Positions 1 to 12,005 of a DNA stretch of 64,000 bases are shown piece after piece (the stretch's first letter is position 1; every line of letters starts with the position of its first letter). The DNA lies in the NCBI GenBank assembly GCA_025917655.1, contig CP084609.1:2046001-2110000 (forward strand), given 5' to 3'. The position numbers and the translations under genes were made by a program. The notes beneath the pieces were generated by a model. That model was not told where the DNA came from, did no database searches, and saw only the letters and a program-made list of their open reading frames with translations. This stretch comes from Chlorella sorokiniana (lineage: Eukaryota > Chlorophyta > Trebouxiophyceae > Chlorellales > Chlorellaceae).

Positions 1-3000
1 TCCGTTCTGCCTGCCGAAGCACGGGGTTTCGGGCGGCGGAGCGCACACGCTTGGCCGCTGGTGCACGCCAAGCCGGCAGCGGGCTCTCTTCCTCCTCCTC
101 GTCCTCCACGTCAGACGCCATGCTGCAGGGAGCCAGGAGCGGGCGGTTCACACGCTGCGGGGGAGCCTGCATAGAGCTGGGGCTCCGCCGGCGTGCCACA
201 CAGCATGTTGCACTGTTCGAGCATCATCGACAGCTCATAAGGGCAGGACGTTGCAGCCTTCACCCACCTGGCATACTCCTCATCCGCCTCCTCGGGCAGC
301 TTGAACTCCTCGTCGTCGCTGTCGCCGGAGCGGCGCCGCTTGCGCTCCCCGCGCCGCGCCTTGGGGCTGGGGGCCTCCCCCGCCTCGCCTCCGGCCTCTT
401 CAGAGCCCTCACCCCCTTCCTCATCATCAGAGGCTAGCCCGTTGCTGAGCTCAGCGTAGTTCACGCGGCGGCGCGCACGGCGGGTTGGCCGGCCGCCACG
501 GAATCCACGTGCCCGAGGCACAGGCGCCTGCTGCTCCTCCGCCTCCTCCTCCTCCTCACTATCACCATCGGCTTCCTCCTCGTCGTCGGAGGGCGCCCGC
601 CGCACCTTGGGCTGCCGCCGCGGCGCGCCCCGGCCCAGCGCTGCATGCGCGCGGCTGCTGCCCGCCGTCGCTGCCGCGGCTGCCTCCTCCTCCTCCTCAT
701 CATCATGATCCTCATCGCTGTCGCTCTCCGCCACCCTCGGCTCACCCAGAGCCGGCTCCTGCGGCAGACGCACCACAGGCAGCCAGCGCGTCAAGCAGTG
801 AGCTCAGGCAGTGCAGCGGCGGAGGAGTGGCGCACAAGTACCATGGCCCGACCACAGAGTTTAACAGGCTGGCGGCAAGCAGCCGAGCCAGAATCAAGCA
901 GACCAGCAGAGCGGTCAACAACAGACACACATAGACACACAGTTACTGTGGGGCTGCCCCCACCTGGAACAGCACTTCAAGCTCCCCCACCCGCAGGTTC
1001 TGGCGGTCGGTCTGGATGCTGCCCACAAGGTCCTGCAGGGGGCCGGGAAGAAAGCAAGGAACAGCAGGCCGTCAGGTGTGAAGCCCAGCAATGCACACCC
1101 GGGCAGCCAGCCGCGCCGCCCACCAACGCCGGAAATACAGGCAGGTCTGCAGCGGCGCATCGCCGCGGCGAAGCAGCGCTTGCCTGTGTGCGGACGTTGC
1201 TGCGCTGGCCGCGCATCTGCCCTGCTGCCGCCATGTCATGGTCCTCAACCGCAGCCGCTCGGCCGTTGCTGGCTCCGGCCTCCTGCCTGCACTCGATGCG
1301 CGCGGGTGATGGCCAGCGTCACGCAGCTGTCTTGCGCACCAGCCGGGCGCCGGGTCAGGACCGCTGCAGTGCCTTCCTCCGCCTTGACAATGCACTGTCC
1401 ACACGCAGGCAGCGGCACTGGGGCGGCAGGAAGCTGCAGGGATAGTCCAGGCAGGGGCCACCCCCGCAGCGCTCACCGGCTCTTCACCACCTCCATGATG
1501 CGCTCCTCCACCGACCCCTTCACGTAAAATTTCTGCACGCAGCGTCGCGGGAAGGGCGGCAGGGGACAACGGCCATCAGAAACGCACGCGCCAAGCAAGC
1601 GGCGGCCCCTCGCACAGCAGGCGGCGGCCGCTGTGAGCACTGCGCGCCATCGGTCAGCCAGCAACGCAGCGGAGACCCAGCCATCCGCTGAATGTCTGCT
1701 GGTCCTCTAGACGGCACTGCACGCACACGCGCGCGCGCGCCGCCCCCTCCCCCGGGCGCGCCTTGACGGCCACGCTGCGCTTCTGGCCCATGCGCCACGC
1801 GCGCCCGATGGCCTGCTCCTCCAGCGCCGGGTTCAGCGCGGGCTCCATCAGGAAGACGTGGGAGGCGGCGGTGAGGTTGATGCCCACCGAGCCGCTGCGC
1901 ATGGACAGCAGGAAGACTGCAAGGCACGGGGTTGGGAGTTCAGGTTGTTAGTGGAAGTGGTGGGGGGTCATGGGTGGCAGGGTATGCGGGCCAGCGTCAG
2001 CGGCATGTGCGCATTGGGTGCGGCGCTAAGTCTGGGTACCCAGCAGGCAGGCAGGGCACTGATTGCCAAGTCGCGCGGACAGGCTTTGTTCAAATTCAGG
2101 GGCAGGCAAGGCAGGGACACAGAGGAACGCGCAACTGCCACGCGCTGCCGGTCCCCCAGGCGCATGCATGGCCCACAGCATGAGCTGGCGGTCGAGATGG
2201 CGGTCAGTCGCTCGCGCCGCGCGCGCCCCCCGTCACCGCGCCACCCACCCGTGGTGGGCGGGTCTGCCTGGAAGGCGTGGATGGCCTTGGCGCGCTGCTT
2301 GAGCGGCATGGAGCCGGAGATGAAGCGGTAGCCAAAGCCCGCAGCCGTCAGCCGCTCCTTGAGCCACTCGATGGTGGTCACGTACTGCAGCCGGGGGGGG
2401 ATGCATCTTTCGTTGGTGGGTGCCTGGTTGGGAAAGGCTGGTGGGCTGCTACGCCCCTCTCTGACCAGCCTTGACGGCAGCAAAGATGACTGGGGCTGAT
2501 GGCGGGAAGGCGAGCAGGCTTTGCAGCCTCCACGGCTGCGCAGGGCGCGGGCGGGCGCTGGCTAGCATGCCGCCAAGCCCCGCCGCCGCCGCCCCACCTG
2601 GGAGAAGACGAGCGCCTTGGCGGTGGGGTCGGCCCGCCGCATCGCGCGCAGCTCCTTCAGCAGCGCCCGCAGCTTGCTCTCGCTGACATAGGTGGGCTCG
2701 GCAGGCGGCGGCGGCGCGCCGCCCTCCTCCTCCTCCACGGGAGCCTTGCCCTTGCCCGCGGCAGCCTGCGCGGCGGCCGCCTCCGCTGCCTCCGCCTCCG
2801 CCTCGGCCGCGTCCGCCTCCGCCGCCGTGACGCCGGTGCGCACTTCGGCGGGGGCCAGCTGGCGGCGGCACAATGGGCACTTGGGGTTGGCGGCCAGCAC
2901 ACCGAGGATGCACTCCCTGCGGTTCGGGGCACGCCAGCGGGTGGGCGGGGGTGGCCGTTGGTGCGGCACGCCAGACACCGCGGTCATGCAGGCAAACAAT

Positions 3001-6000
3001 CGCGGCGGCTGTCCTCGGCGGGCAGGTTGGCAAGGCTGCAGCGGGCCGCAGAGGGGGCAGTGCCGCCAAGGACAGCCCCCATCCCGCCCCTTCCCAAGGC
3101 GACAGGCAGCTCGATCGCGCCTGCAGAACCAGTGGCCGCAGGGGGTGATGGACGGCTGCTCCAGCATGTCGATGCAGATGGCGCACCTGCAGGGCGTCGG
3201 TGGGGAGGGGCACGCAGCGCGCAGGCGTGGAAAAGAGAGGGGCGGGCAGACCGAGCAGCGTCGCGATGCTTGGCCGCGGCGCACACAATGGTGCGTTCTT
3301 TTCAATACTTGCAATGCACTCCGCTCCCGAGAGACATGCAGAGCACCGGATGCACTGCAGGTGCCACTCACTCCTCCTCGGGCGCCACCAGCGAGGGGTC
3401 GACGGCGGCGGCGACGCCCAGCTGCGCGCCGCCGCCCAGCGAGCGGCGCCGCCGCCGGGCCCTCCCCGTCGCCAAACAGCGGGTCGTTCGCCTCCAGGTC
3501 CCGTCGCTTCAGGTTGCCGCCTGCCGCACGGACAGCACGCGGCGCGGTGGGAGGAACGAACGTCAGGAGCAGCCGTCAGGAGCAGGCGCATCATGCGCAG
3601 AAGGGGGCGAGGGAGAAGGCACGTAGCAGGGCGGGGCCATTGACAGCGCCGCCTCACCGCTGCACACGCGCCGCATGGGCAGCAGCAGGGCCATGATCTG
3701 CAACAGGTGCTTGTTGATCTGGGCGCTGCCCAAGGCGCGGTACTGCTGGAACAGGGCCGCCGACGCCGCGTGCGCGCGCTTGTACATCTCCTGCTCCGCC
3801 GCCGTCAGCACCACTGCAGCGGCACGGGGCAAGGGCGGCAGGTGGGTCAGCAATGCAGGAGGTGTGCTGGACGAAAACTGCACCGCCCTCCCAAGACTCC
3901 CAGGTGTAGACAGCGCGGCATAGTGCAGCCTGCCGCAGAGCTGGGCAGCGCCAGCACCAGCCCCACCCTCCCGCCCGCGTCCACACGTCAGCACCGCCGC
4001 ACGCGCAGCCACGCACAACCCGCCACGCGCGCTCACCCGCCACCGTCTCCTCCGTCTTGGGCGGCAGGCGCAGCACCTCCTCCCCGCCCAGCACCTGCAG
4101 CTTGGTGTGGCGCACCATGGTCTGGCCCAGCGCGCACAGCAGGGCGGGGCAGCTGCCGCCGTAGGAGGAGGCGCCGTAGGTGTGCTTGATGTTGGTGTCG
4201 AAGAAGACCTTGTTGTTGAAGGGCACCAGCCCCAGCACGCAGAACTGGCCGTACAAGTCGGACACGTCAGTGTTGATGGGCGTGCCTGCGGGGAGTGAGG
4301 GGCGGGGTCGACAAAACCAGAAGGAGGGCGGTTAAGGAGGGGGTGGCCGTTGCCAGCGGGGCGGGGCAGCGGGGCGGGACCCCCTGGTCAGACCCTCGGG
4401 CGACAAGCTGGCTCATTCGGCAGGCAGGCAGCGAGCGCGACTGCAAGGGGGCGTGCCGGGGCAGGGGAGGCCTGCCAGGCGGGCGGGCGACGCACCCGTG
4501 CACAGCCAGCGGCGGTCGGCGCGCAGCGCCACACACGCCTTGCTGTGCCCCACGGCGTGGTTCTTGGTCACGTGCGCCTCGTCCAGCACCAGCTGCGCGG
4601 AAACAGCGGGCGGCGGGTCAGTGCAGCAGCAGCAGCCGGCAGCCAGCAGTCAGCAGCCGGGCTGCGGCCGGCCCGCTGCGATCGAGTCGGGTGGGTACAG
4701 CGGTGCGCAGGAGCGGGTCCCGACGCGGTGCAGAGCAAGGCCCCGGGCTGCGCGGATCGCTTGGCTGCCACATGGAGCTTGCTGCTGTGAAATCAGGAGC
4801 AGGGTGCCCTGAAGGCCCGCAGCCAGGCTCACCCGGTGCCACTTGATCTTCAGCAAGGGGCAGGCCTGCAAGCGATCCGGGCGCGGGGGAGTGGGGAGAT
4901 GCCAGCGCGGCGCGGGTGCCGCCCGGCGCGCCAGGCAGGCAGCGCGGCAGCTGCATGGGAAGGCCCACCTGCGCGGTGGCGCCGCGCTTGCCGCCGAACT
5001 GGTGCTGAGGGTGGCATAGGTGGTCACCACCTGGAGGCGAGGAAGCGTGTGCCACCCATCAGCGGCACGCATCGCAGGCAGGCAGGCAGGCAGGGCAGAG
5101 AGCAGCCCGCATGCAAGCGAGGCGGGGTGAAGGCACAGCCACCCCGCCCGGCGGCCATGAACCGGCGCCGCCGCGCATCACCAACCGCGCTGCCTTCCCT
5201 CCACGCGTGCCCTCGCCCCCAGTCACCAGGTCGAATGCGGTTGCCAGGCGGCCCGGGTCCCGGATGCGGTTCTGCCCGTGGTACATGTGGATGCGCAGCG
5301 AGCCGCCCAGCTTGGCCTGCGCCTCCGCCACCCACTGCCCCACCAGGGACACGGCGCACACCTGCGGCGGCGGCATGGGTGCATGGCGCATGCAGACAAT
5401 GAGCACTGGGTGGGCTCGCACGAGTACGGCGGTGGCCCACATGGCGGGGTGGCGTGGCACCGGCAGGCCCAGCCTGACGCGAGCGCTGTGCGGGAGGAAG
5501 AGCGGCAGCCAGACTGTAGCCGCGCACGGACGCCGCACCACCGGTCAACTGGCTGCTGCGGTGACAGCTGACGGCAGGGGGAGGGCGCTGCGGCAGGCTC
5601 ACCACCAGCGTGGCGCGCGACCGCATCAGGCCGTCCTGGGTGCGCACGGTGCTGTCCTTGGCGCGCCCCTCGGCGGGCAGCGGCGGCGCGGGGTTGGCCA
5701 GGATGAGGCCCAGCACCTCAATGGTCTGTGGGGGCATGGGGCGGGAGTGGGGTGGGCGGTGTGGGTGGGTGGGTGGCAAACACATGCGTGTAGGTGGGAA
5801 TGCGGCGGTGCAGGTGTGTTGTTGGGCAGGCACGGGGGCCCCGAGATGAGAGGTGAGCGGCGCCAAGCCGACGCAAGGACGGGCGGAAGATGGGCAGGCT
5901 CCATTTACAAGGGCAGCCGCGCGCACGAGGGGGCCGCCAGCAGCCCACCTTGCCCAGGCCCATCTCCTCGGCGCACCAGCCGCCCCACGGCTGCTCCGGC

Positions 6001-9000
6001 ACCTCCAGGCTGGCGCGGCCCAGCAGCGGGCTCCACCAGTAGCGCACGCCGCCGGGGGTCTGCACCGGCTCCCAGAACAGCCTGCGCGGCAGAGGGAGCA
6101 GAGCTGGAGCCCTCAGCGCGGCTGCCAGCCCGCAAGGAAACCCAATGGAGCTGCCCGGCCAGATGCCCGTGCTAGGTTCTCGCCGAATCACAGCACCGGG
6201 GCCGCTGCAGAAGAAAGTGCATGTGCCAGCCCCCACCTGCGGAAGCCGCCCTCCCCCTTCTCGCAGTCCAGCATGAACTGCAGCGACTGCAGCTGGTAGG
6301 GCCGCATGGTGACCGTGAGGCCGCGGGGCTGCGCCGCCGCCGCCATCTCCCCACGCTCCAGCGCCTTCATCAGGCCTGGGATGCTGCGCTCAGAGGCACG
6401 CTCTTTCTCCTGCCTGCACGCGCGGCAGTGCAACATGGCTCAGACCACACACACGTTAAGTCCAAGCGTAAGGACAAAAGCGAGACTGCAGGGTACGTGC
6501 CGGGCGAGGACATTGAAAGAGGGGGCTGCCACGCGCACCCCCTCACCACTCTTTGATCGCCTGCCGCATGCGCATGTGCTGCGGGTTGTTCCACAGCAGC
6601 ACCTCCATCATGGAGCGCAGCGGGTTGGAGCCCAGCTCGCCATGGTGGTGGCGCGCGGTGCGGCCTTTTGATCGTCGGTTTGTTCGAGGGGTGGGGATGG
6701 GGTGGGGTGGGGTGTCAGTGCACATTGAGGAGGGGCAAGTGCGGAGGTGCGGTGTCGAGAGCAGGGATGGGCGCCCACACAAAGCAGACGTGGGCTGCCC
6801 TTCCTGACGTAGCTGCATGCTTCCTGAGAGCACAGCGGGTGCGTCACACCTTCCGCGTGCAGCGCACGCGGCACGCCAGGCTGCCGCAGCGGCAAAGCGG
6901 GCTGCAGGCTCACCCGACTCCACGGCCCAGGAGTCGAAGGCCCTGAACCACTGGCGATGGGCAGACCCGGAACCGTCCTTCCACACGTAGACCTGCAGGT
7001 TCGTGCGGCACAGGAGGCGCTCCCGAGTGCAACACAAAGCATCTGGCAACCCAGCCAGGAGCAGGTGCCACTCGGAGCAGCCTGTCTGCTGGCAAGAAAG
7101 GCATATGCGGCGGGGGCGATTCGCTGCAACTCCGCCTGAGCGACTGCCGCCGTCCCACCTTGAACACCACTTTGCCGCCCTTCTCCCCCTCCTTGTCGCT
7201 GTCAGGCACCAGGTCCAGCACCACCCGCACCAGGGGCTCGGTGCTCTGGCGGCTGCAGGCGGCGGGCGGCGTGGCGGCGGCACACACGCGTGGAGACCCG
7301 CACGCACCACCCGTCACACAGCGGGCCGTCGCAAGCATCGCAGCCGACTGGTCGCAGCAGCACGCAGCAGTGCATGCCAACAGGGCAGCCGCGTGGAGCA
7401 CGGCACGGGCGCGGCAGGAGCGCTGCTCACTAGGCTGGGTAGGGAATGGCGGGATCCCTTGTGAGGGCCGCTGCCTTCAGCTCCTCCACCATGGTCAGCG
7501 CCAGCTGCTTGGCCCACGACTTCTTGGACGCCCACGCGGCAACAGCCTGCACCCGGGGACGTGCGCGCGGCGTCTTCAAGCCCCGCGCCGACACCCCCAG
7601 GGCTGAAGAGTGGTCCGGCGGCAGTCGTGAAGCCGCTCGAACAATGGGGGCCGTGGCTTTTCTTGGCAAACACCCATGCGCGAGCGCGCCCCATCCGCCT
7701 CGTCCTTCCTCCCCCCACACACACACCACGCACACACACGCGCACACACCTTCATGACATCCAGCGTGGGCTGCATGGCCTCGGGCGACGCGGAGGCGTG
7801 CACCACGGGCTCCCGCCACGCCTGCAGGTCGTAATCGTCCAGCGCCCCACTCACCCAGTCGATGCGCAGCTGCAGGCGGCCGTCCCTGCGTGAGAAGAGG
7901 CGGTGGGCCAAGCGGTGTGAAATCCCGTCTTGACTCCCCATCGAGGTGCCAAGTGTATCCAGGCCATCATGTGGCCTGCACCTGACGAACGTTTCGCCGT
8001 AGCGCAGCACAGCGGTGTGGGGGCGCGGGGTGGCAAACACGGCGGCTGGGTCTGGCGACGAGTAGGTGGCGCCCATCACTGAGCTGCGGTACAAGCAGGT
8101 GCCCCAGCCCAGCAGGTCCTTCACAACCTGCAAGGCGGCACCGTCGACAGTCTCAGTTAACATCAGTAAGTGCAAATGAACGGGCTGGCTTGCAGACCCA
8201 CACATAGCTAATTGAACGGGCTGGCTTGCAGACCCACACATCCACGGGTGCGGCCCACCCTGCTTGCCTGCCCGGGCGGCGGTGCCCTCTCGGCCTCTTT
8301 GCGCAGCGGCTTCAGCGCTGCGAGCACGCGCTCCAGCACAGCGCGCTCAGCGGCCTTGCCGCCCCGGCCAGCGAGGTGGTGATTGGGACCATCGTGGCTG
8401 GCCCCCCCCCTCCCACTCCGGATACTCCAGCCCGGAACGGCGGCGGTGCACCACCACTGCAGGGAGCGGGCCAGCGGGGGTGTTGCACGACAGGCCATGT
8501 GCTGCAGCAAGCCAAAGAGGGGCCCCTGATGAGGCGGCAGTTGGAGGCTACGGCTGCCAGCCCTGGAGCCTTGCCTGCGTAGTTCACGGCGTTCTTCTTG
8601 TTGTCCGCAGGCTTGGGCACGCGCCACAGCCCCAACTTTTGCTGCTTGATCGAACGGTCCGTCACCTGCCAGCCACAGCCAGCACGCGGGCAGCAGTGAG
8701 CGAAGCCCCTAGGATCCATCAAAACGCAGGCCGGCACCGCGTTCCCAAAAAGAATCGGCGCGCACCTTGTGGGTGGGCGGCAGCAGTGCGCATTGGAGCG
8801 GGTGGCCCATGTCAGCCGCCAGGAACTGCTCCCGCCGCGGATCCAGCCCCACCAGCGGCGCCGCAGCCTCCATGAGCTGCTGCACCGTCGCCTCGGCTGG
8901 CACGTCAACGCCGTAGGTGGTGGGGCGGGCGGCGCCGTCGTAGTGAAAAATGGTGACCTGGCGTGGGGATGAGGATGGGGTGGGGGGGGTGACAAGCAGT

Positions 9001-10760
9001 GCTCAGCTTTACACTGAGGATGGGTGATTCTGGCAGCACCCAACAAACTCAATGACACGCTTTGGTCAAAGGCAAGCCAGAAAGGACGGGAGTCCAGCCA
9101 GAGCCCGCGCTGCACCCGTCCTGCACCGCACCTGGCGCCGCCGCATGCCGCTGTCGTGCGGCGGCTGCTCCAGCAGCGGCAGCTCCTCAAGCTCAAGGTA
9201 GGTGGGGGCAAACTTCTGGGTGGTACTATCCCATTGAGACGCAAACAGATTATCAATACTCAGCCTGGAACAAGCAGCAGCACACAGGCCGGGTAGTTGT
9301 TGGTTGGTGCGAGGGCATGCGGATGTCGCCTGGCAGCATGGCAGGCTTGGCGCAGAGCCCCCCCCGCCACCCGCCGGCCCCCTCCCCCGCCTGCGCCCCT
9401 CCTGCACAGCTGGTGCAGCTCGGCTGCCGCCTCACTTGTCGCCCGCAGCCGCCAATGGGTCAACCGGCAAGTAGAAGCCCGTGGGCTCCAGCCGCTTGCG
9501 CAGCGATGCAAAAGTGTGGTCGCCCCGCAAAGAGGCGCGGAGCTCGATGCGCGCCTGCGGGCAGGGGAGCGGGCGGCGTGGCGTGCGCCAGGCTCAGCAG
9601 GGGTCCTGGCAGGGATGCGCTGCCGTCCACGTGATGTAGGCAGGTTCTGCGCCGCGGCCAGCGCATTGGCTCCAGCGAGTACCCGGCACGCGGTTCAGCA
9701 CCCCAACGCACCAGCAGCATCAAAAAGGGGTCCTTCTCTGGGTCTGGAATGGGCTTCAGCAGGCAGGCCGGGGCGGCATGGGCAGTCTGCCCTTGCCCGG
9801 CTTCTTGTCCGACGCTGCGCCCCCCAGCTGCCCCATGAAGGCCAGGCCCAAGGATACAATGTCCTCATGGAAATTAGCCTCCTCCATGGCGGCGGCGGCT
9901 TCGGCGGCTTCCGCTGCTACCACGGGCCCGCGGTTGCGCCGCTTCAATCCGCAGTAGAAGTTTGAATCGCCGTGGGCATTGCAGTGGTCCGTGTATGATG
10001 TGCCTGCAGCGCATGGCAGAGATTGCAGGCTGAGCAGGCTACCAGCATGCTGCCATCCATACAAAGAGCTGGATGCAACGCTGGGCAGCACCCAACACAG
10101 CGCCCAAGCAGCTGCCCGCAACTCACCGTCGCCCCAATGCTCGCAATCGCTGGCCAGGCAGTCGCAAATGAAGCAAAAGCACTGCAAGGGGAGGGGAGGG
10201 GTGGAGGGATGCATGGGGCGGCATGGACCCAACGGCTTGCATGCATAAGCAACGCGGGTGCACAGGGCGGTGCGTGCATACACGCTTGCAACACCTTGTC
10301 ACAGTGGGACTTGTTGTTTGGGTCTCGTCCTTTCTTGAAGGGCACCTCGCCGCACTGGCAACGCATATGTGGCAAGTTCTTGTTCCAGACTGCGTGGGGG
10401 CAGGGACTAGTGTGGATGTGGATCGTCCCAGATGCGAACGCAACGCAACATGGGTCCCCGCCCCGCCCCCTCCTAGCGCTGCAGTGACTGCTATTCTGCA
10501 CCCCTCTCACCCTCTCCATGCTCCTCCACGACAGCCAGCTCCTCATCATCCCCTAAAGAGCGCCGGCGCTGCTGCTGGCGCTGCGGCTGAGTGTCGCCGC
10601 TGTCTTCCAGGCAGAGCACCTCGTCGCTATCCGACATCCTTCCGGGGTTTCCTATGCGGACACCTTGTCGATCATTATGCTGCCGCTGCTGGCTGTGAGG
10701 CTGCGCTAGCGGCTGCTCGTCGCTGTCGTCCAGAGTCAGGTCCACAATAGTCTCGGACAT
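1..10760 (-). CDS. SNF2-family ATPase with inserted RING finger (Rad5/Uls1-like), multi-exon, runs off left edge
   Basis: Predicted nuclear DNA translocase and E3 ubiquitin ligase. ATG at 10760 begins MSETIVDLTLDDSDEQ, an acidic-flanked SUMO-interacting motif. A Cys/His-rich stretch follows (HCDK..CFCFICDC, about 10390-10130). Helicase motif I EEMGLGK-T is split by an intron near 5950. WHRV-LVLDEAH (motif II) lies at 4850-4590 and TGTPINT at about 4500-4260. A C3HC4 RING (CAICIDM..CGHWFCR..CPLCRR) at about 3190-2870 sits between the two lobes, as in Rad5, Rad16, HLTF and Uls1. Lobe 2 carries LVFSQV (about 2600), SVGINL and QAIGRAWRMGQ (1890-1780). Exons 1 and 2 are 10511-10760 and 10286-10389. 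After the lobe-2 exon LVGSIQTDRQNLRVGELEVLF (1038-945), the gene either stops at 945 or splices to a very acidic tail (765-240) that stays open to position 1. Some internal exon edges are unresolved. The closest orthologue cannot be fixed by eye. Confidence 0.85.
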
Positions 10761-11197
10761 TCCAAAGGCTGGGGCGGCCTTACGGCCAATAAGCACACAC
10801 TGAAGGCCCGTCTAGCTATGCACAGCCGCGTTCGAGGGACCTGGAGTCCTTTAAAATGGCGGACCAGCTGTTTGCCCAACAAAAGCGTGGAACAGAGAAA
10901 TGGGCAATACAGGCGGGTTAAATTTAGCGATCCCCGTGGCGGCAAAAGCCCTTGAGCTAGAATTACCAGGAATGTACCTTGTAGCGGTACAAGCGTGGAC
11001 GCAATCGCTTGATCTCGCAAGCAAGGGAATTTGCATCAGTCAATCATGATCAATATAAATTGTTAAGGGCGGCGGGTTGCGGTCTTTCTGAGCCGGTCAG
11101 CATCCCACAGGCAGTCTCTTGACCCCTCAGTATTCCTTGAACGACGAGCTCCAAAGACTCAGCAGTGCCTTTGCAGTGTTGAGCATTAAAGGAAGCA
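10761..11197. promoter_or_regulatory. Divergent intergenic region between SNF2/RING gene and dynein light chain
   Basis: These 437 bases separate two start codons that point away from each other, so both promoters must lie here. The stretch is clearly more AT-rich than the genes, especially around 10840-11080. No coding sequence, RNA gene or clear TATA box was recognised. Confidence 0.5.
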
Positions 11198-11790
11198 ATG
11201 TCGGCAGCAGTGGCAGCCGGCCGGCCAGGGGGCGCCTCCCAGCTGGACCCGCTCGTTCTGGCCGACTTTGAGGCGGGGCTGGATGGGCTGCATGAGAATG
11301 ACCTCATTGACGAGGCAGAAGTAGATAGCATCGTGCGTGAGACCATATTGCACACCATTGGTGACACGCCATGGTCAGACACCAAGGCGAGTTGCAGTAG
11401 GCCTGCTGTGCGGAGGGCCATCGGACCTCAGCTCAACTCCTTCTTGCGAGCATCTTGCGCAGGTCAATGCCTGGACTAGCCACATTATAGAAGGTGCTTT
11501 GAAGAAGCTGTCAGCAATGCAGAAGCCCATGAAGTATGTGTGCCACGTCAGCCTGACCCAGCGCGCGGGTGCCGGCCTGCATGCCGCATCTTGCAGCCGC
11601 TGGAACCCCAAAACCGACGGTGCGTGAAACAGTCGAATGCATTCAGACGCCAGGCAGCTCTCTGCAGGATGTTGCCAAGCACCCACCGAGCTATCTGCCT
11701 GTCCTTGCCCCATACACAGGCCAGCTTAGTGTGCACTGGGAGAGCCTCACAGTGCTAGCGCTTGTGACTGTGTTCTGGTTGGCACTGTGA
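11198..11790 (+). CDS. Tctex-type dynein light chain (DYNLT/Tctex1 family)
   Basis: Light chain that binds dynein intermediate chain and cargo in the cytoplasmic or axonemal motor. The model resolves fully: exons 11198-11386, 11463-11619 and 11720-11790, giving 138 residues, the usual family size. Tctex1 hallmarks are VNAWTSHIIEGALKKL (helix 2), the strand KYVCHVSLTQRAGAGLHAAS and the terminal strands SVHWESLTVLALVTVFWLAL; human DYNLT1 has the same pattern with KNGAGLHTAS. The N-terminal 63 residues are the variable helix-1 region. Exons 1 and 2 join in phase only if the first intron uses a GC donor (AAG|GCGAGT at 11387). The second intron is GT-AG. A TGTAA polyadenylation signal lies at 11820, 30 bases past the stop. 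Confidence 0.9.
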
Positions 11791-11819
11791 GCTGACGCAG
11801 CGACCAGAACGCCTCGCCA

Positions 11820-11852
11820 TGTAAGTGACTTCGGTCGCAGCACCAGTTTACA
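11820..11852. terminator. Convergent TGTAA polyadenylation signals of the dynein light chain and L15 genes
   Basis: TGTAA on the + strand at 11820-11824 serves the dynein light chain. TGTAA on the - strand (TTACA at 11848-11852) serves L15. They are 23 bases apart, so mature transcripts ending about 10-20 bases downstream would overlap at their 3' ends. Confidence 0.6.
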
Positions 11853-12005
11853 GCCTCGTCAGGCTATCTTGAAACAAGTGCAGCATGGTGGTGGCGAGCG
11901 GGTTGGGGGCAAGGGAGTGGTGCGTGATTTGACAGCGAGGAACGGGAAAGAGCAAGCGGAAAAATGTGGCGCGGCGTCAAGCCTGAGTGCGCAGCCTGCT
12001 TCGCC

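Noticed and set aside
2499-3626. 375-codon open frame on + opposite the RING region
   Set aside because: It is Arg/Gly/Ala-rich shadow coding antisense to the SNF2-RING exons.
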